Positions 11,492 through 22,813 of a stretch of DNA of 64,000 bases are shown piece after piece; the first letter of the stretch is position 1, and every line of letters starts with the position of its first letter. Made by a program: the position numbers and the translations under genes. The DNA is from Aegilops tauschii subsp. strangulata. Taxonomy: Eukaryota; Streptophyta; Magnoliopsida; Poales; Poaceae. The notes below the pieces were generated by a model that was not told the origin of the DNA, made no database searches, and worked only from the letters and a program-made list of their open reading frames with translations. The stretch lies in assembly GCF_002575655.3 (NCBI RefSeq), contig NC_053039.3, forward strand, positions 235,950,622 through 236,014,621, written 5' to 3'.

Positions 11492-13669
11492 CTAGTGTTC
11501 CATGCCGGGATTACTTTGGTACCTTCCTACCAAACTTACGGCAAGGTTTACATCAGGTCTGGTACTCAGCATGGCATACATAATAGACCCTATGGCCGAG
11601 GCATAGGGGACGACACTCATCTTTTCTCTATCTTCTGCCGTGGTCGGGCATTGAGCCGTGCTCAATCTCACACCTTGCAATACAGGCAAGAACCCCTTCT
11701 TGGACTGATCCATATTGAACTTCTTCAATATCTTGTCAAGGTATGTGCTTTGTGAAAGACCTATGAGGCGTCTCGATCTATCTCTATAGATCTTGATGCC
11801 TAATATGTAAGCAGCTTCTCCAAGGTCCTTCATTGAAAAACACTTATTCAAGTAGGCCTTTATACTTTCCAAGAATTCTATATCATTTCCCATCAATATT
11901 ATGTCATCCACATATAATAAGAGAAACGCTACAGAGCTCCCACTAACTTTCTTGTAAACACAGGCTTCTCCATAAGTCTGCGTAAACCCAAACACTTTGA
12001 TCATCTCATCAAAGCGAATGTTCCAACTCCGAGATGCCTGCACCAGCCCATAGATTGAGCGCTGGAGCTTGCATACTTTGTCAGCATTCTTAGGATCGAC
12101 AAAACCTTCCGGCTGCATCATATACAATTCTTCCTTAAGGAAGCCGTTAAGGAATGCCGTTTTGACGTCCATTTGCCATATTTCATAATCATAGAATGCG
12201 GCAATTGCTAACATGATTCGGACGGACTTCAGCTTCGCTACGGGTGAGAAGGTCTCATCGTAGTCAACTCCTTGAACTTGTCGATAACCCTTAGCGACAA
12301 GTCGAGCTTTATAGATGGTAACATTTCCATCCGTGTCCGTCTTCTTCTTAAAGATCCATTTATTTTCGATCGCTCGCCGATCATCGGGCAAGTCTGTCAA
12401 AGTCCATACTTTCTTTTCATACATGGATCCTATCTCGGATTGCATGGCTTCAAGCCATTTGTTGGAATCTGGACCCGCCATTGCTTCTTCATAGTTCGAA
12501 GGTTCACCGTTGTCCAACAACATGATTTCCAGGACAGGGTTGCCGTACCACTCTGGTGCGGAACGTGTCCTTGTGGACCTACGAAGTTCAGTGGTAACTT
12601 GATCATGATCGTCATCATTAACTTCCTCTCTAGTCGGTGCAGGCACCACAGAAACATTTTCTTGTGCTGCGCTACTTTCTGGTTCGAGAGGGGTCATCTC
12701 ATCAAGTTCCACTTTCCTCCCACTTACTTCTTTCGAGAGAAACTCTTTCTCCAGAAAGGACCCGTTCTTGGCAACGAAGATCTTGCCTTCGGATCTGAGG
12801 TAGAAGGTATACCCAATGGTTTCCTTAGGGTATCCTATGAAGACGCATTTTTCCGACTTGGGTTCGAGCTTTTCAGGTTGAAGTTTCTTGACATAAGCAT
12901 CGCATCCCCAAACTTTAAGAAACGACAGCTTAGGTTTCTTTCCAAACCATAATTCATACGGTGTCGTCTCAACGGATTTCGACGGAGCTCTATTTAAAGT
13001 GAATGCGACAGTCTCTAAAGCATAACCCCAGAATGATAGCGGTAGATCGGTAAGAGACATCATAGATCGCACCATATCCAATAGAGTGCGATTACGACGT
13101 TCGGACACACCATTACGCTGAGGTGTTCCAGGCGGCGTGAGTTGTGAAACAATTCCACATTTCCTTAAGTGTGTGCCAAATTCATGACTCAAATATTCCC
13201 CTCCACGATCTGATCGTAAGAACTTTATTTTCCTGTCACGTTGATTCTCAACCTCACTCTGAAATTCCTTGAACTTTTCAAAGGTCTCGGACTTGTGTTT
13301 CATTAAGTAGACATACCCATATCTACTCAAGTCATCAGTGAGGGTGAGAACATAACGATAGCCACCGCGAGCCTCAATGCTCATTGGACCGCATACATCA
13401 GTATGTATGATTTCCAATAAGTTGGTTGCTCGCTCCACTGTTCCGGAGAACGGAGTCTTGGTCATTTTGCCCATGAGGCATGGTTCGCACGTGTCAAATG
13501 ATTCATAATCAAGAGACTCCAAAAGTCCATTTGCATGGAGTTTCTTCATGCGTTTGACACCAATGTGACCAAGGTGGCAGTGCCACAAGTATGTGGGACT
13601 ATCATTATCAACCTTACATTTCTTGGCATTCACACTATGAATATGTGTAACATCACGTTCGAGATTCAT
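11492..13669 (-). pseudogene. Element B integrase and reverse transcriptase (725 codons open)
   Basis: A long open stretch in the gag frame. The order is: GAG-pre-integrase zinc region (LWHCHLGHIGVKRMKKLHANGLLESLDY...CEPCLMGKM), integrase core with catalytic residues in IHTDVCGPM, SDRGGEYLS and QRNGVSERRNRT, then a hinge region, then RT (ARLVAKGYRQVQGVDYDETFSPVAK, MDVKTAFLNG, and the catalytic LLYVDDIILMG). Integrase-before-RT order defines Copia. It has no internal stop or frameshift, so this part could in principle be translated, but the stop at 13670-13672 separates it from Gag. The family is BARE/Angela. Confidence 0.93.
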
Positions 13670-14905
13670 TCAGAATAAACCATTGACCAGCGGGACATGA
13701 CCATAAAACATATCTCTCATATAAATAGAACAACCATTATTCTCGGATTTAAATGAGTAGCCATCTCGCATTAAACGAGATCCAGATACAATGTTCATGC
13801 TCAAAGCTGGCACTAAATAACAATTATTGAGGTTTAAAACTAGTCCCGTAGGTAAATGTAGAGGTAGCGTGCCGACGGCGATCACATCGACCTTGGAACC
13901 ATTCCCGACGCGCATCGTCACCTCGTCCTTCGCCAGTCTCCACTTATTCCGCAGCTCCTGCTTTGAGTTACAAATATGAGCAACCGCACCGGTATCAAAT
14001 ACCCAGGAGCTACTACGAGCGCTGGTTAGGTACACATCTATAACATGTATATCACATATACCTTTGGTATTGCCGGCCTTCTTATCCGCTAAGTACTTGG
14101 GGCAGTTCCGCTTCCAGTGACCGTTTCCCTTGCAATAAAAACACTCAGTCTCAGGCTTGGGACCATTCTTTGTCTTCTTCCCAGCAGCTTGCTTACCGGG
14201 CGCGGCAACTCCCTTGCCGTCTTTCTTGAAGTTCCTCTTACCCTTGCCTTTCTTGAACTTAGTGGTTTTATTCACCATCAACACTTGATGTTCCTTTTTG
14301 ATCTCCACCTCCGCTGATTTCAGCATTGAATATACCTCAGGAATGGTCTTTTCCATCCCCTGCATATTGAAGTTCATCACAAAGCTCTTGTAGCTAGGTG
14401 GGAGCGATTGAAGGATTCTGTCAACGACCGCGTCATCGGGGAGATTAACTCCCAGCTGAGACAAGCGGTTGTGCAACCCAGACATTTTGAGTATGTGTTC
14501 GCTGATGGAACTATTCTCCTCCATCTTACAACTGTAGAACTTGTCGGAGACTTCATATCTCTCGACCCGGGCATGAGCTTGGAAAACCATTTTCAGCTCT
14601 TGGAACATCTCATATGCTCCGTGCTGCTCAAAACGCTTTTGGAGCCCCGGTTCTAAGCTGTAAAGCATGTCGCACTGAACCAGGGAGTAATCATCACTAC
14701 GTGACTGCCAGGCGTTCAGAACGTCTTCAGTTGCTGGGAAAACAGGTGCATCACCTAGCGGAGCTTCAAGGACATATGCTTTCTTGGCAGCTATGAGGAT
14801 AATCCTCAGGTTACGGACCTAGTCCGTGTAGTTGCTACCATCGTCTTTCAGCTTGGTTTTCTCTAGGGACGCGTTGAAGTTGAGGGCAACATTAGCGTGG
14901 GCCAT
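13670..14905 (-). pseudogene. Element B Gag and protease
   Basis: The start is the ATG at 14903-14905 (MAHANVALNFNASLEKTKL). An in-frame TAG at 14819-14821 replaces the tryptophan expected in NYTDWVRNLR. The rest is open: capsid region (YSLEPGLQKRFEQHGAYEMFQELK), a lysine-rich stretch, a CCHC zinc knuckle (CFYCKGNGHWKRNC), then the protease (SSSWVFDTGAVAHICNSKQ), where the catalytic motif reads DTG. It ends at a TGA (13670-13672) in GLF*MNLERD. Gag would form the cytoplasmic particle that packages element RNA. Confidence 0.92.
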
Positions 14906-16176
14906 TTGATCTACAAGACATATTGTAAAGGTTTTTTAGACTAAGTTCATGATAATTAAGTTCATCTAATCAAATTATTAACGAACTCCCACTCAGACAG
15001 ACATCCCTCTAGTCATCTAAGTGATACATGATCCGAGTCAACTAGGTCGTGTCCGATCATCACGTGAGACAGACTAGTCATCATCGGTGAACATCTTCAT
15101 GTTGATCGTATCTGCTATACGACTCATGTTCGACCTTTCGGTCTCTTGTGTTCCGAGGCCATGTCTGTACATGCTAGGCTCGTCAAGTCAACCTAACTGT
15201 ATTGCGTGTGTAAATCTGGCTTACACCCGTTGTATGCGAACGTTAGAACCTATCACACCCGATCATCACGTGGTGCTTCGGAACAACGAACCTTCGCAAC
15301 GGTGGACAGTTAGGGGGAACACTTTCTTGAAATTTTAGTGAGGGGTCATCTTATTTATGCTACCGTCGTTCTAAGCAAATAAGATGTAAAACATGATAAA
15401 CATCACATGCAATCAAATAGTGACATGATATGGCTAATATCATTTTACTCCTTTTATCTCCATCTTCGGGGCGCCATGTTCATCATCGTCACCGGCATGA
15501 CACCATGATCTCCGTCATCGTGTCTTCATGAAGTTGTCTCGCCAACTATTACTTCTACTACTATGGCTAACGGTTAGCAATAAAGTACAGTAATTACATG
15601 ACGTTCCAATTGACACGCAGGTCATAAATAAATTAAGACAACTCCTATGGCTCCTGCCGGTTGTCATACTAATCGACATGCAAGTCGTGATTCCTATTAC
15701 AAGAACATGATCAATCTCATACATCACATATATCATTCATCACATCCTTCTGGCCATATCACATCACATGACACTTGCTGCAAAAACAAGTTAGACGTCC
15801 TCTAATTGTTGTTGCAAACTTTTACGTGGCCGTTATAGGTTTCTAGCAAGAACGATTCTTACCTACGCCAAAACCACAATGTGATATGCCAATTTCTATT
15901 TACCCTTCATAAGGACCCTTTTCATTGAATCCGATCCGACTAAAGTGGGAGAGACAGACACCCGCTAGCCACCTTATGCAACTAGTGCATGTCAGTCGGT
16001 GGAACCTGTCTCACGTAAGCGTACATGTAAGGTCGGTCCGGGCCGCTTCATCCCACGATGCCGCCGAATCAAGATAAGACTAGTAACGGCAATTAAATTG
16101 AAAAAATTGATGCCCACAACAACTTGTGTTCTACTCGTAAATAGAAACTACGCATAGAGCTAGCTCATGATGCCAC
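14906..16176 (-). other. Element B leader with primer-binding site
   Basis: Untranslated leader between the 5' LTR and gag. Directly against the LTR, the element strand reads GTGGCATCATGAGCTAGC (about 16159-16176), the diverged initiator-Met-tRNA site typical of Angela elements. No gene is seen; ORFs at 15087-15338 and 15515-15736 are leader sequence that recurs in element F (50699-50974). Confidence 0.8.
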
Positions 16177-17898
16177 TGTTGGGGATCATAGCAGAAATTA
16201 AAATTTTCTACGCATCACCAAGATCAATCTATGGAGTTTACTAGCAACGAGAGGGGAGGAGTGCATCTACATACCCTTGTAGATCGCGGGCGGAAGCGTT
16301 CAAGAGAACGGGGTTTATGGAGTCGTACTCGTCGTGATCCAAATCACCGATGATCCAAGCGCCGAACGGACGGCACCTCCGCGTTCAACACACGTACGGA
16401 GCGGTGACGTCTCCCACGCCTTGATCCAGCAAGGAGGAGGGAGAGGTTGAGGAAGAAGGCTCCAACAGCAGCACGACAGCGTGGTGGTGGTGGAGTGACA
16501 GTTCTCCGGCAGGGCTTCGCCAAGCACACGCGGAGGAGGAGAGGTGTTCGGGAGGGGAGGGGCTGCGCCTTGGATGTGGTGCTGCAGCCCTCCCCTCACC
16601 CCTCTATTTATAGGTAGAAGGGGGAAGGGGCCGGCCCCTCTAGATGAGATCTAGAGGGGGGGCGCCGGCCAAGGGGGGAGGGAGCTTGCCCCCCAAGCAA
16701 GGGGCGCGCCCCCCTTTTAGGGTTCCCCCCAAACCCTAGGCGCATGGGCCCTAGGGGGGTTGGCGCCCAGCCCACTAAGGGCTGGTTCCCTTCCACCTAC
16801 AGCCCATAAGGCCCTCCGGGCAGGTGGACCCTCCCGGTGGACCCCCGGAACCCCTCCGGTGGTCCCGGTACAATACCGGTATACCCCCGAATATTTCTGG
16901 TGACCGTATGGTGACTTCCCATATATAAATCTTTACCTCCGGACCATTCCGGAACTCCTCGTGACGTCCGGGATCTCATCCGGGACTCCGAACAACATTC
17001 GGTAATCACCTACAAACCTTCCTTATAACCCTAGCGTCATCGAACCTTAAGTGTGTAGACCCTACGGGTTCGGGAATCATGCAGACATGACTGAGACACC
17101 TCTCTAGCCAATAACCAACAGCGGGATCTGGATACCCATGTTGGCTCCCACATGTTCCACGATGATCTCATCGGATGAACCACGATGTCGAGGATTCAAG
17201 CAATCCCGTATACAATTCCCTTTGTCAATCGGTACTTTACTTGCCCGAGATTCGATCGTCGGTATCCCAATACCTCGTTCAATCTCATTACCGGCAAGTC
17301 ACTTTACTCGTTCCGTAATGCATGATCTCGTGACTAACTACTTAGTCACATTGAGCTCATTATGATGATGCAATACCGAGTGGGCCCAGAGATACCTCTC
17401 CGTCATACGGAGTGACAAATCCAGGTCTCGATCCGAGCCAACCCAACAGACACTTTCAGAGATACCTATAGTGCACCTTTATAGCCACCCAGTTACGTTG
17501 TGACGTTTGGTACACCCAAAGCATTCCTACGGTATCTGGGAGTTGCACGATCTCATGGTCTAAGGAAATGATACTTGACATTAGAAAAGCTTTAGCAAAC
17601 GAACTACACGATCTAGTGCTATGCTTAGGATTGGGTCTTGTCCATCACATCATTCTCCTAATGATGTGATCCCGTTATCAATGACATCCAATGTCCATGG
17701 TCAGGAAACCGTAACCATCTATTGATCAATGAGCTAGTCAACTAGAGGCTCACTAGGGACATGTTATGGTCTATGTATTCACACATGTATTACGATTTCC
17801 GGATAACACAAATTAAGCATGAACAATAGGCAATTATCATGAACAAGGAAATATAATAATAACCATTTTATTATTGCCTCTAGGGCATATTTCCAACA
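16177..17898 (-). repeat. 5' LTR of element B
   Basis: 1,722 bp, ending at the ACTGT target duplication at 17899-17903. It is nearly identical to 9175-10898. The TATA-like ctatttata is at 16610-16618 on the plus strand (TATAAATAG on the element strand), with GC-rich transcript-start sequence beyond it. Confidence 0.93.
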
Positions 17899-17903
17899 AC
17901 TGT

Positions 17904-18862
17904 AGCATGTTCCTTTATCCTAATAGGGAATGGTGGTTTCTCAATGTAAGCAGTAGGAACAACTGAATCAACATTGTAAAGTATAGTTTCTTATTTAACT
18001 GGTACCGGTTCTTTAATTTCTTCTTTAATAGGTGGGTGATATTTAAACTACTTCTCCTTAGGGAGATCAACATGAGTAGCAAATGATTCACAAAAGGAGG
18101 CTACTATCTCAGAGTCAAGTCCATATTTAGTGCTAAACTTTTGAAAAGCATCGGTATTCATAAAAGATTTAACACAATCATACTTAAGCTTAATACCTAA
18201 ATCTTTACCTTCGTCGAGTTCCCAATCTTCAGAGTTGCGTTTAATTCTTTCCAAAAGATCCCACCAGAATTCAATAGTCTTCTTCATAAAATAACCAGCA
18301 CAAGAAGTATCAAGCATGGTTTGATCATTACGAGAAAGCCGAGCATAAAAATTCTAGATAATAATTTCTCTTGAGAGCTAATGATTGGGGCATGAATATA
18401 ACATTGACTTAACCCCCCCCCCCCAAGCTAGAGCGATACTTTCTCCTTCACAAGGCCAAAAATTATATATGTAATTCCGATCACGATGAACTAGATGCAT
18501 AGGATAAATTTTTTGGTGGAACTCCAATTTCAATCGATTCCAATTCCAAGATCCAATATCACCGCATAGCCTATACCATGCCAATGCTTTTCCCTTCAAA
18601 GATAAAGGGAAAACCTTCTTCATTACTTTGGTAAACCTGCAAGATTGAACAATCCACAAATTTGTTCTACATATAGCAAGTGCATATCAGGATGTTCGGT
18701 TCTGTCTCCTACATAAGTGTTAGCTAGCAGTTGTTCTATCATACCCGAAGGAATTTCATATTCAATATTTTCAGTAGGCGCAGTAGGTTGAGGGGTAGCT
18801 AATTGTGGTTCCTATTGAGGTGAAGATACCCCGAACAAACCCCTCTAAGGATTGTTTTCCAT
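17904..18862 (-). pseudogene. Element A Gag, disrupted
   Basis: The probable start is the ATG at 18860-18862 (MENNP). It then meets early stops (MENNP*RGLFGVSSPQ*). Recognisable Gag blocks follow: IEYEIPSGMIEQLLANTYVGDRTEHPDMHL, then LKGKALAWYRLCGDIGSWNWNRLKLEFHQKIYP (retrotransposon Gag core), and MLDTSCAGYFMKKTIEFWWDLLERI. A 13-base homopolymer (C on plus, about 18412-18424) sits where relatives read AQAWGRLKSML and breaks the frame. The frame downstream (EKPPFPIRIKEHATV) is interrupted by element B and resumes at 9169. Confidence 0.82.
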
Positions 18863-18925
18863 AGTAACAACTGACAGTAAATTTCAGCACACTATATAAA
18901 TGTTTCCTTACCAAAGGCGCTTCAC

Positions 18926-18943
18926 TCCCCGGCAACAGCGCCA
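18926..18943 (-). other. Primer-binding site of element A (tRNA-Asp type)
   Basis: On the element strand it reads TGGCGCTGTTGCCGGGGA, one base different from the site in elements C and D and complementary to the 3' end of plant tRNA-Asp ending CGGCGCCA. It lies 11 bases inside the 5' LTR. Confidence 0.85.
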
Positions 18944-18954
18944 GAAAATAGCCT

Positions 18955-19561
18955 TGATGACCCACAAGTATAGGGGATTAATTGTAGCTCTTTTCGATAA
19001 GTAAGAGTGTCGAACCCAACGAGGAGCAGAAGGAAATGACAAGTGGTTTTCAGCAAGGTAATGTCTACAAGTGCTGAAATTGTAAGTAGCAGAGTAGTTT
19101 GATAGCAAGATAATTTGTAACGAGCAAGTAACGATAATAGTAGCAAAAGAGCAGCAAGGTAGCCCAATCCTTTTGAGGCAAAGGACAGCCCAAAATGGTC
19201 TCTTATGATAAACACAGCGTTCTTGAGGGTACACGGGATTTTCATCTAGTCACTTTCACCATGTTGGTTTGATTCATGTTTGGTACTTTGATAATTTGAT
19301 ATGTGGGTGGGTCGGTGCTTAGGTGTTGTTACAAACCTCCTACTTATGATTAACCCTCCCGCAAGCATCCGCAACTACGAGGAAAGTATTAAGAATAAAT
19401 TCTAACCATAGCATTAAACTTTTGGATCCAATCGGTCCCTTACGGAATAGCACTTAAACTGGGGTTTAAGCTTCTGTCACTCTCACAACCCATCATCTAA
19501 CTGCTACTCCACAATGCATTCCCTTAGGCCCAAATGTGGTGAAGTGTCATGTAGTCGACGT
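18955..19561 (-). repeat. 5' LTR of element A, cut by element G
   Basis: It starts TGATGACCCACAAGTATAGG on the plus strand, like the left LTR at 1554, and stops abruptly at ...gtagtcgacgt, where element G begins. In the left LTR the matching position is about 2153. The missing 0.9 kb must lie beyond element G, outside the window. Confidence 0.9.
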
Positions 19562-20895
19562 TGTAAGTGCATCTAGTGCCACCCCTAGCTGGTTTTGGAG
19601 TATTGACGTCAAACTTGGTTGAGGGACTAATGTGTTTGTGAGAATTGCAGGATAACACAGGTAGTAGTCCCTTATTGATTCGGTTTACCTACCAGAGATG
19701 ACCCCTAAAGTTGTGTGAAGACATTGAAGACAATGGTGGTTCGTGAAGACATTCACGGTGAGATTATGACATGTGAAGACATTCACTTGAAGACTATGGA
19801 GTGCAAAGACATAGTTGTTTTGTAGTTTCCTTTTCTTGTTTGTTGAGTCATAGGAACTACCGTACTATTAAATGGGGTCCAAGTGAACAAAGTCAGAGTG
19901 ACGGATGTGATGCTCAACCAAAATCCTATGTATTCAAGCGAAGACAATGTGAGCAAATCTTATCCAGAGCTGGATGAGTCAGCTTGGCTTGTAGCCCAAG
20001 TAAAGTTGTCGCGTGTGTTTGAAATCCGACCGTTGGACACGTGTCGGTTCCTTAGTGAACCGGGGTCCTTTCGGAAAAATCAGGTCGGGTTTCCTCCTAG
20101 CTATAAATAGCCCACCCCCTACACCATAAATTGGTGACTACCCAGATTTAGTGCATGGATTTTGTCGTTTGAGAGCAACCCACCTCCGAAGCATTTGAGA
20201 GAGAGATCCTTGTGAGGAGAAAGCCCAAAGCACCCAGAGCCAAAGAGTGTTAGGCATCACTGAAGTCTTTCTGTCCGTGTGACCTGAAGACTTGTTACAC
20301 TTGAGGACTGTGAATCCTCCAGCCGGTTAGGCGTCGCGTTCTGAGCATCCAAGAGCCATTGTGGATCTCCGGTGAACGAAGTCTATGAAGGTTTGGAATT
20401 CTACCTTGAAGACTTACCAGAGTGATTGGGCGAGGACTGGGTGTCCTTAGCTCAAGGGGAATAAGGTGAAGACGCAGTCTTATGAGTTAAATCTTAACCT
20501 CCCTAACCAGACGTACAGTTGTCACAGCAACTGGAACTAGTCTAACAAATCCTTGTCTTCACCAAGCAACTGGTTCTATCCTCCACTTCCCTTTACTTTG
20601 CAGTTTGTCTTTGTGAAGTCATTGTCTGCTTATCTGATCTGATTGACTTCACTGAGTGAAGACTATTAACTGTTTGGCTTCTACTGTCTTCCATCCTGAT
20701 CCATAATACCTAGCTGCTGATAGTCTTCGTGCTTTCACTATATAGCTTACTTGACTATGGCTTGTCTAGTGTAGTCTACCTTCCGCTACATATCAATAGG
20801 TTCAGTTCTACTGTTTGTCTTCAAAGACCTCGTGTTTTGAAGACTTTAATAAAAATCGCCTATTCACCCCCTCTAGTCGATAACTAGCACTTTCA
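19562..20895 (+). repeat. 5' LTR of element G
   Basis: 1,334 bp from TGTAAGTGCATCTAGTGCC to ...AACTAGCACTTTCA. A 'cacggtgagattatgacatgtgaagacattcac' style region has several short 'gaagacattcac' repeats (19720-19800). A TATA-like ctataaatag sits at 20100-20109. The LTR end is fixed by the primer site three bases further on. No partner LTR is in the window. Confidence 0.85.
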
Positions 20896-20897
20896 AT

Positions 20898-20909
20898 TGG
20901 TATCAGAGC
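20898..20909 (+). other. Primer-binding site of element G (initiator Met tRNA)
   Basis: TGGTATCAGAGC matches the 3' end of plant initiator-Met tRNA and lies two bases after the LTR end. It is the standard Copia primer site and confirms plus orientation. Confidence 0.92.
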
Positions 20910-20961
20910 AAGGTGCTCCCTTGTTCTGTGTGATTCGGCTTAACCACCTGGAGTTTTAGCT

Positions 20962-21291
20962 ATGTCGACTGCAGGGATAATCAAGGTCTCCGCTGCGTGC
21001 CCAGTCTTCGATGGCACTGATTACCCCTACTGGAAGAATAATATGCGCATGCATCTTTAAGCCATTGATGTCAACCTCTGGTATGTCGTCAACAATGGCG
21101 TTCCCAAGGTCGGTGAAGGTATCACCGCTGCTGATGCCAAGAGGTTCATTCAACTGGATTCGACTGCCAAGAACATCATTTGTGGTCATCTGACCAAAGG
21201 ATAGTATGGCCATGTGAGTGCACTAGAAACTGCGAAGCTGGTCTGGGACTGGCTCTCCAAGGTCAACGAAGGCGTCTCAACTCAGAGAGAT
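20962..21291 (+). pseudogene. Element G Gag, N-terminal part
   Basis: ATG at 20962 (MSTAGIIKVSAACPVFDGTDYPYWKN...). Two in-frame stops follow: TAA at 21058-21060 and TAG in LTKG*YGHV, both where relatives read glutamine. The frame then reaches ...LVWDWLSKVNEGVSTQRD and is interrupted by element H at the GAGAT target site. Removing H plus one GAGAT joins it in frame to SRIDVLHNLFNCF at 37154, so H entered a coding frame. Confidence 0.88.
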
Positions 21292-22425
21292 TGTCGGTGG
21301 AAACGACACCTATGGGATCACGGGGAATCCCTTCTACGGTCGGCGGGCGCGGGGCTGTGGAAAGAGCGGGTTTAAGAGACCAACACGGGAAATTTATCCA
21401 GGTTCGGGCTGCAAGTGATGCGTAATACCCTACTCCTATTGGCTGGTGTTCTTGGACTAGCTACAAAGCGTGTAGGGTCCAAAAATTCCGAATCCCCTCC
21501 CAGTATGCCGCAGGTCTCCTTTTATAGTCAAAGGGGCTGCCACAGTGGCACACAGGAGGTGGAAAGTTGTACAGTAGTCGAGTTTATCCCTGGCATCACA
21601 GGACAAAATGCATTAAATGCACTACTTAGGTGTCCTCTTGCTTTATCGAGGATGGCAACGAGGCCCGTCCCGTCCGTCGCCGCTTCCCCTTGCTTCGCCA
21701 CGCGTCCAAGCCAACGAGGCATGCAGCGCCATGTAGGCTGGCAGGCTCCAGAGCTGGTGTGGTGGCAGAGTCCTCACGAAGATCTGCATGCCACCACGTA
21801 GGTGCTTGACTAGTTGGCTTAGGAGCCACGTACTGCCACATGGGTACCTGCTTAGTTGGTGGGTCGGCGATGGGGCGGCAAGGCCTTGCCGCGGTCTTGC
21901 TGATATTCCCGGCAAGGGTCTTGCCAGGGCCTTGTGGGTGCCCTCGGCAAGGGTCTTGCTGGGGGCCTCGTGGGTATCTTCGGCAGGAGCCTTGCCGGGG
22001 CCTCGTGGGCATCCTCGGCAAGGAGCCCCGTTGTCGTGTTGTCCTCTGGTTCCTACCTAGGCCTCGTAGGCCTTTTGTCTTCACAAAGATCTGCATGCCA
22101 CCATGGAGGCGCCTCCCGAGCCTTGGTTCCAATGTGGTTGATGGCGTCGGAACTCTTAGACTCAAGGGTGGCAGCCTCGTTGGTGTTGGGTAAGTTGCCC
22201 CGGCAAGGCTCTTGCCGGGGCTATGAAGGCCGCCCCGGCAAGGGCCTTGCCGAGGGAGTTTCACCTCACCCTCTGCTCTTCATGCTTCTGGTCTTGAGCA
22301 CGGCTCTGGTGGTCTTGTGTCTTGGCTCCTTTTGCCCCGCCGAGCGTGGCCATGGGCATGGGGCTGCGACTGCCCGCGCACAAGTAAAGGGGTGCAAAAA
22401 GGACCCCTAATTTTGTACACCGACA
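21292..22425 (-). repeat. 3' LTR of element H (left)
   Basis: 1,134 bp, TGTCGGTGGAAACGACACC to ...TTTGTACACCGACA on plus. It is rich in short hairpins built on CGGCAAG and CTTGCCG arms (for example 22198-22220 and 22234-22256). The minus-strand ORFs here (up to 212 codons) and the plus-strand ones are by-products of the GC-rich palindromes. The bases that follow (ggagcccccgggcc) read GGCCCGGGGGCTCC on the element strand, a plausible polypurine tract. Confidence 0.92.
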
Positions 22426-22644
22426 GGAGCCCCCGGGCCTGGGCCTCATATAAGCGCGGGGCGTTATTGGGCCAGGCCCAGAATGGCGCGCGGGCACGCG
22501 AGGCAGAGTTTTTACTGCAGTAACTCCCTTGCTCGTTGCGCTTCCCCATGACTCGCGTTGAATGCGTGATGTGGGGATCGTGCGTGGGGCAGTTGCTGCA
22601 CACGTGCGTCACATCATGGTAAATAGGCGGCCTACACCTTCCCC

Positions 22645-22654
22645 ATAAAAAGGA
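22645..22654 (+). promoter_or_regulatory. TATA-like box before the antisense gene
   Basis: CATAAAAAGG about 160 bp before the ATG at 22814, in the short stretch between the left LTR and the gene. Position and sequence fit a plant TATA box driving plus-strand transcription, opposite to the element. There is no direct evidence of use. Confidence 0.4.
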
Positions 22655-22813
22655 AAAACAGCAGGCGCGCTGCTCATTTGCCCTCTGCGCCTTTTCCAAC
22701 CTTGGAACCACTGTTCCCCTCTTCCTCCTCAGGCGAAAGATTCGAAGCTCTCGCCTCTGCTCGCCGCCGCCGCGCCCCCATTGCTCTTGGTTCTTCGCCC
22801 TCTTCCAGCCGCC

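Larger units (their letters stand above)
9175..17898 (-). mobile_element. Element B: Angela/BARE-type Copia retrotransposon, nearly complete
   Basis: 8,724 bp with LTRs 9175-10898 and 16177-17898 and a perfect 5-bp target duplication ACTGT (9170-9174 and 17899-17903). Read on the minus strand the LTR starts TGTTGGAAATATGCCC and ends ...ATCCCCAACA, which is characteristic of the BARE-1/Angela/WIS group of Triticeae. The interior carries primer site, leader, gag, protease, integrase, RT, RNase H and polypurine tract in Copia order. The gag-pol frame runs continuously from 14905 to 10946 with only three stops and no frameshift, so this copy is much younger than its host, element A. Confidence 0.95.
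1554..19561 (-). mobile_element. Element A: Athila-lineage Gypsy LTR retrotransposon, split by B and truncated by G
   Basis: Minus-strand element in the order 5' LTR (18955-19561, cut short), tRNA-Asp-type primer site, gag (17904-18862), protease, RT, RNase H, integrase, accessory ORF, polypurine tract and 3' LTR (1554-3059). The pol order and the RT wording fit the Athila lineage: a RRLNPKMKEVV lead-in, MPFGLCNAPATFQRCM, and FMDDFSVYG at the catalytic site. Athila elements typically use a tRNA-Asp primer, as here. The LTR style suggests the abundant wheat Sabrina/WHAM group, but I cannot fix the family without a database. Element B interrupts the gag-pol join. Element G landed in the right LTR, so about 0.9 kb of that LTR and the right target duplication are off-window. 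Several stops and a frameshift show it is dead. Confidence 0.88.

Noticed and set aside
12272..12952. 226-codon plus-strand ORF
   Set aside because: Opposite strand of element B integrase/RT; no domain; shadow.
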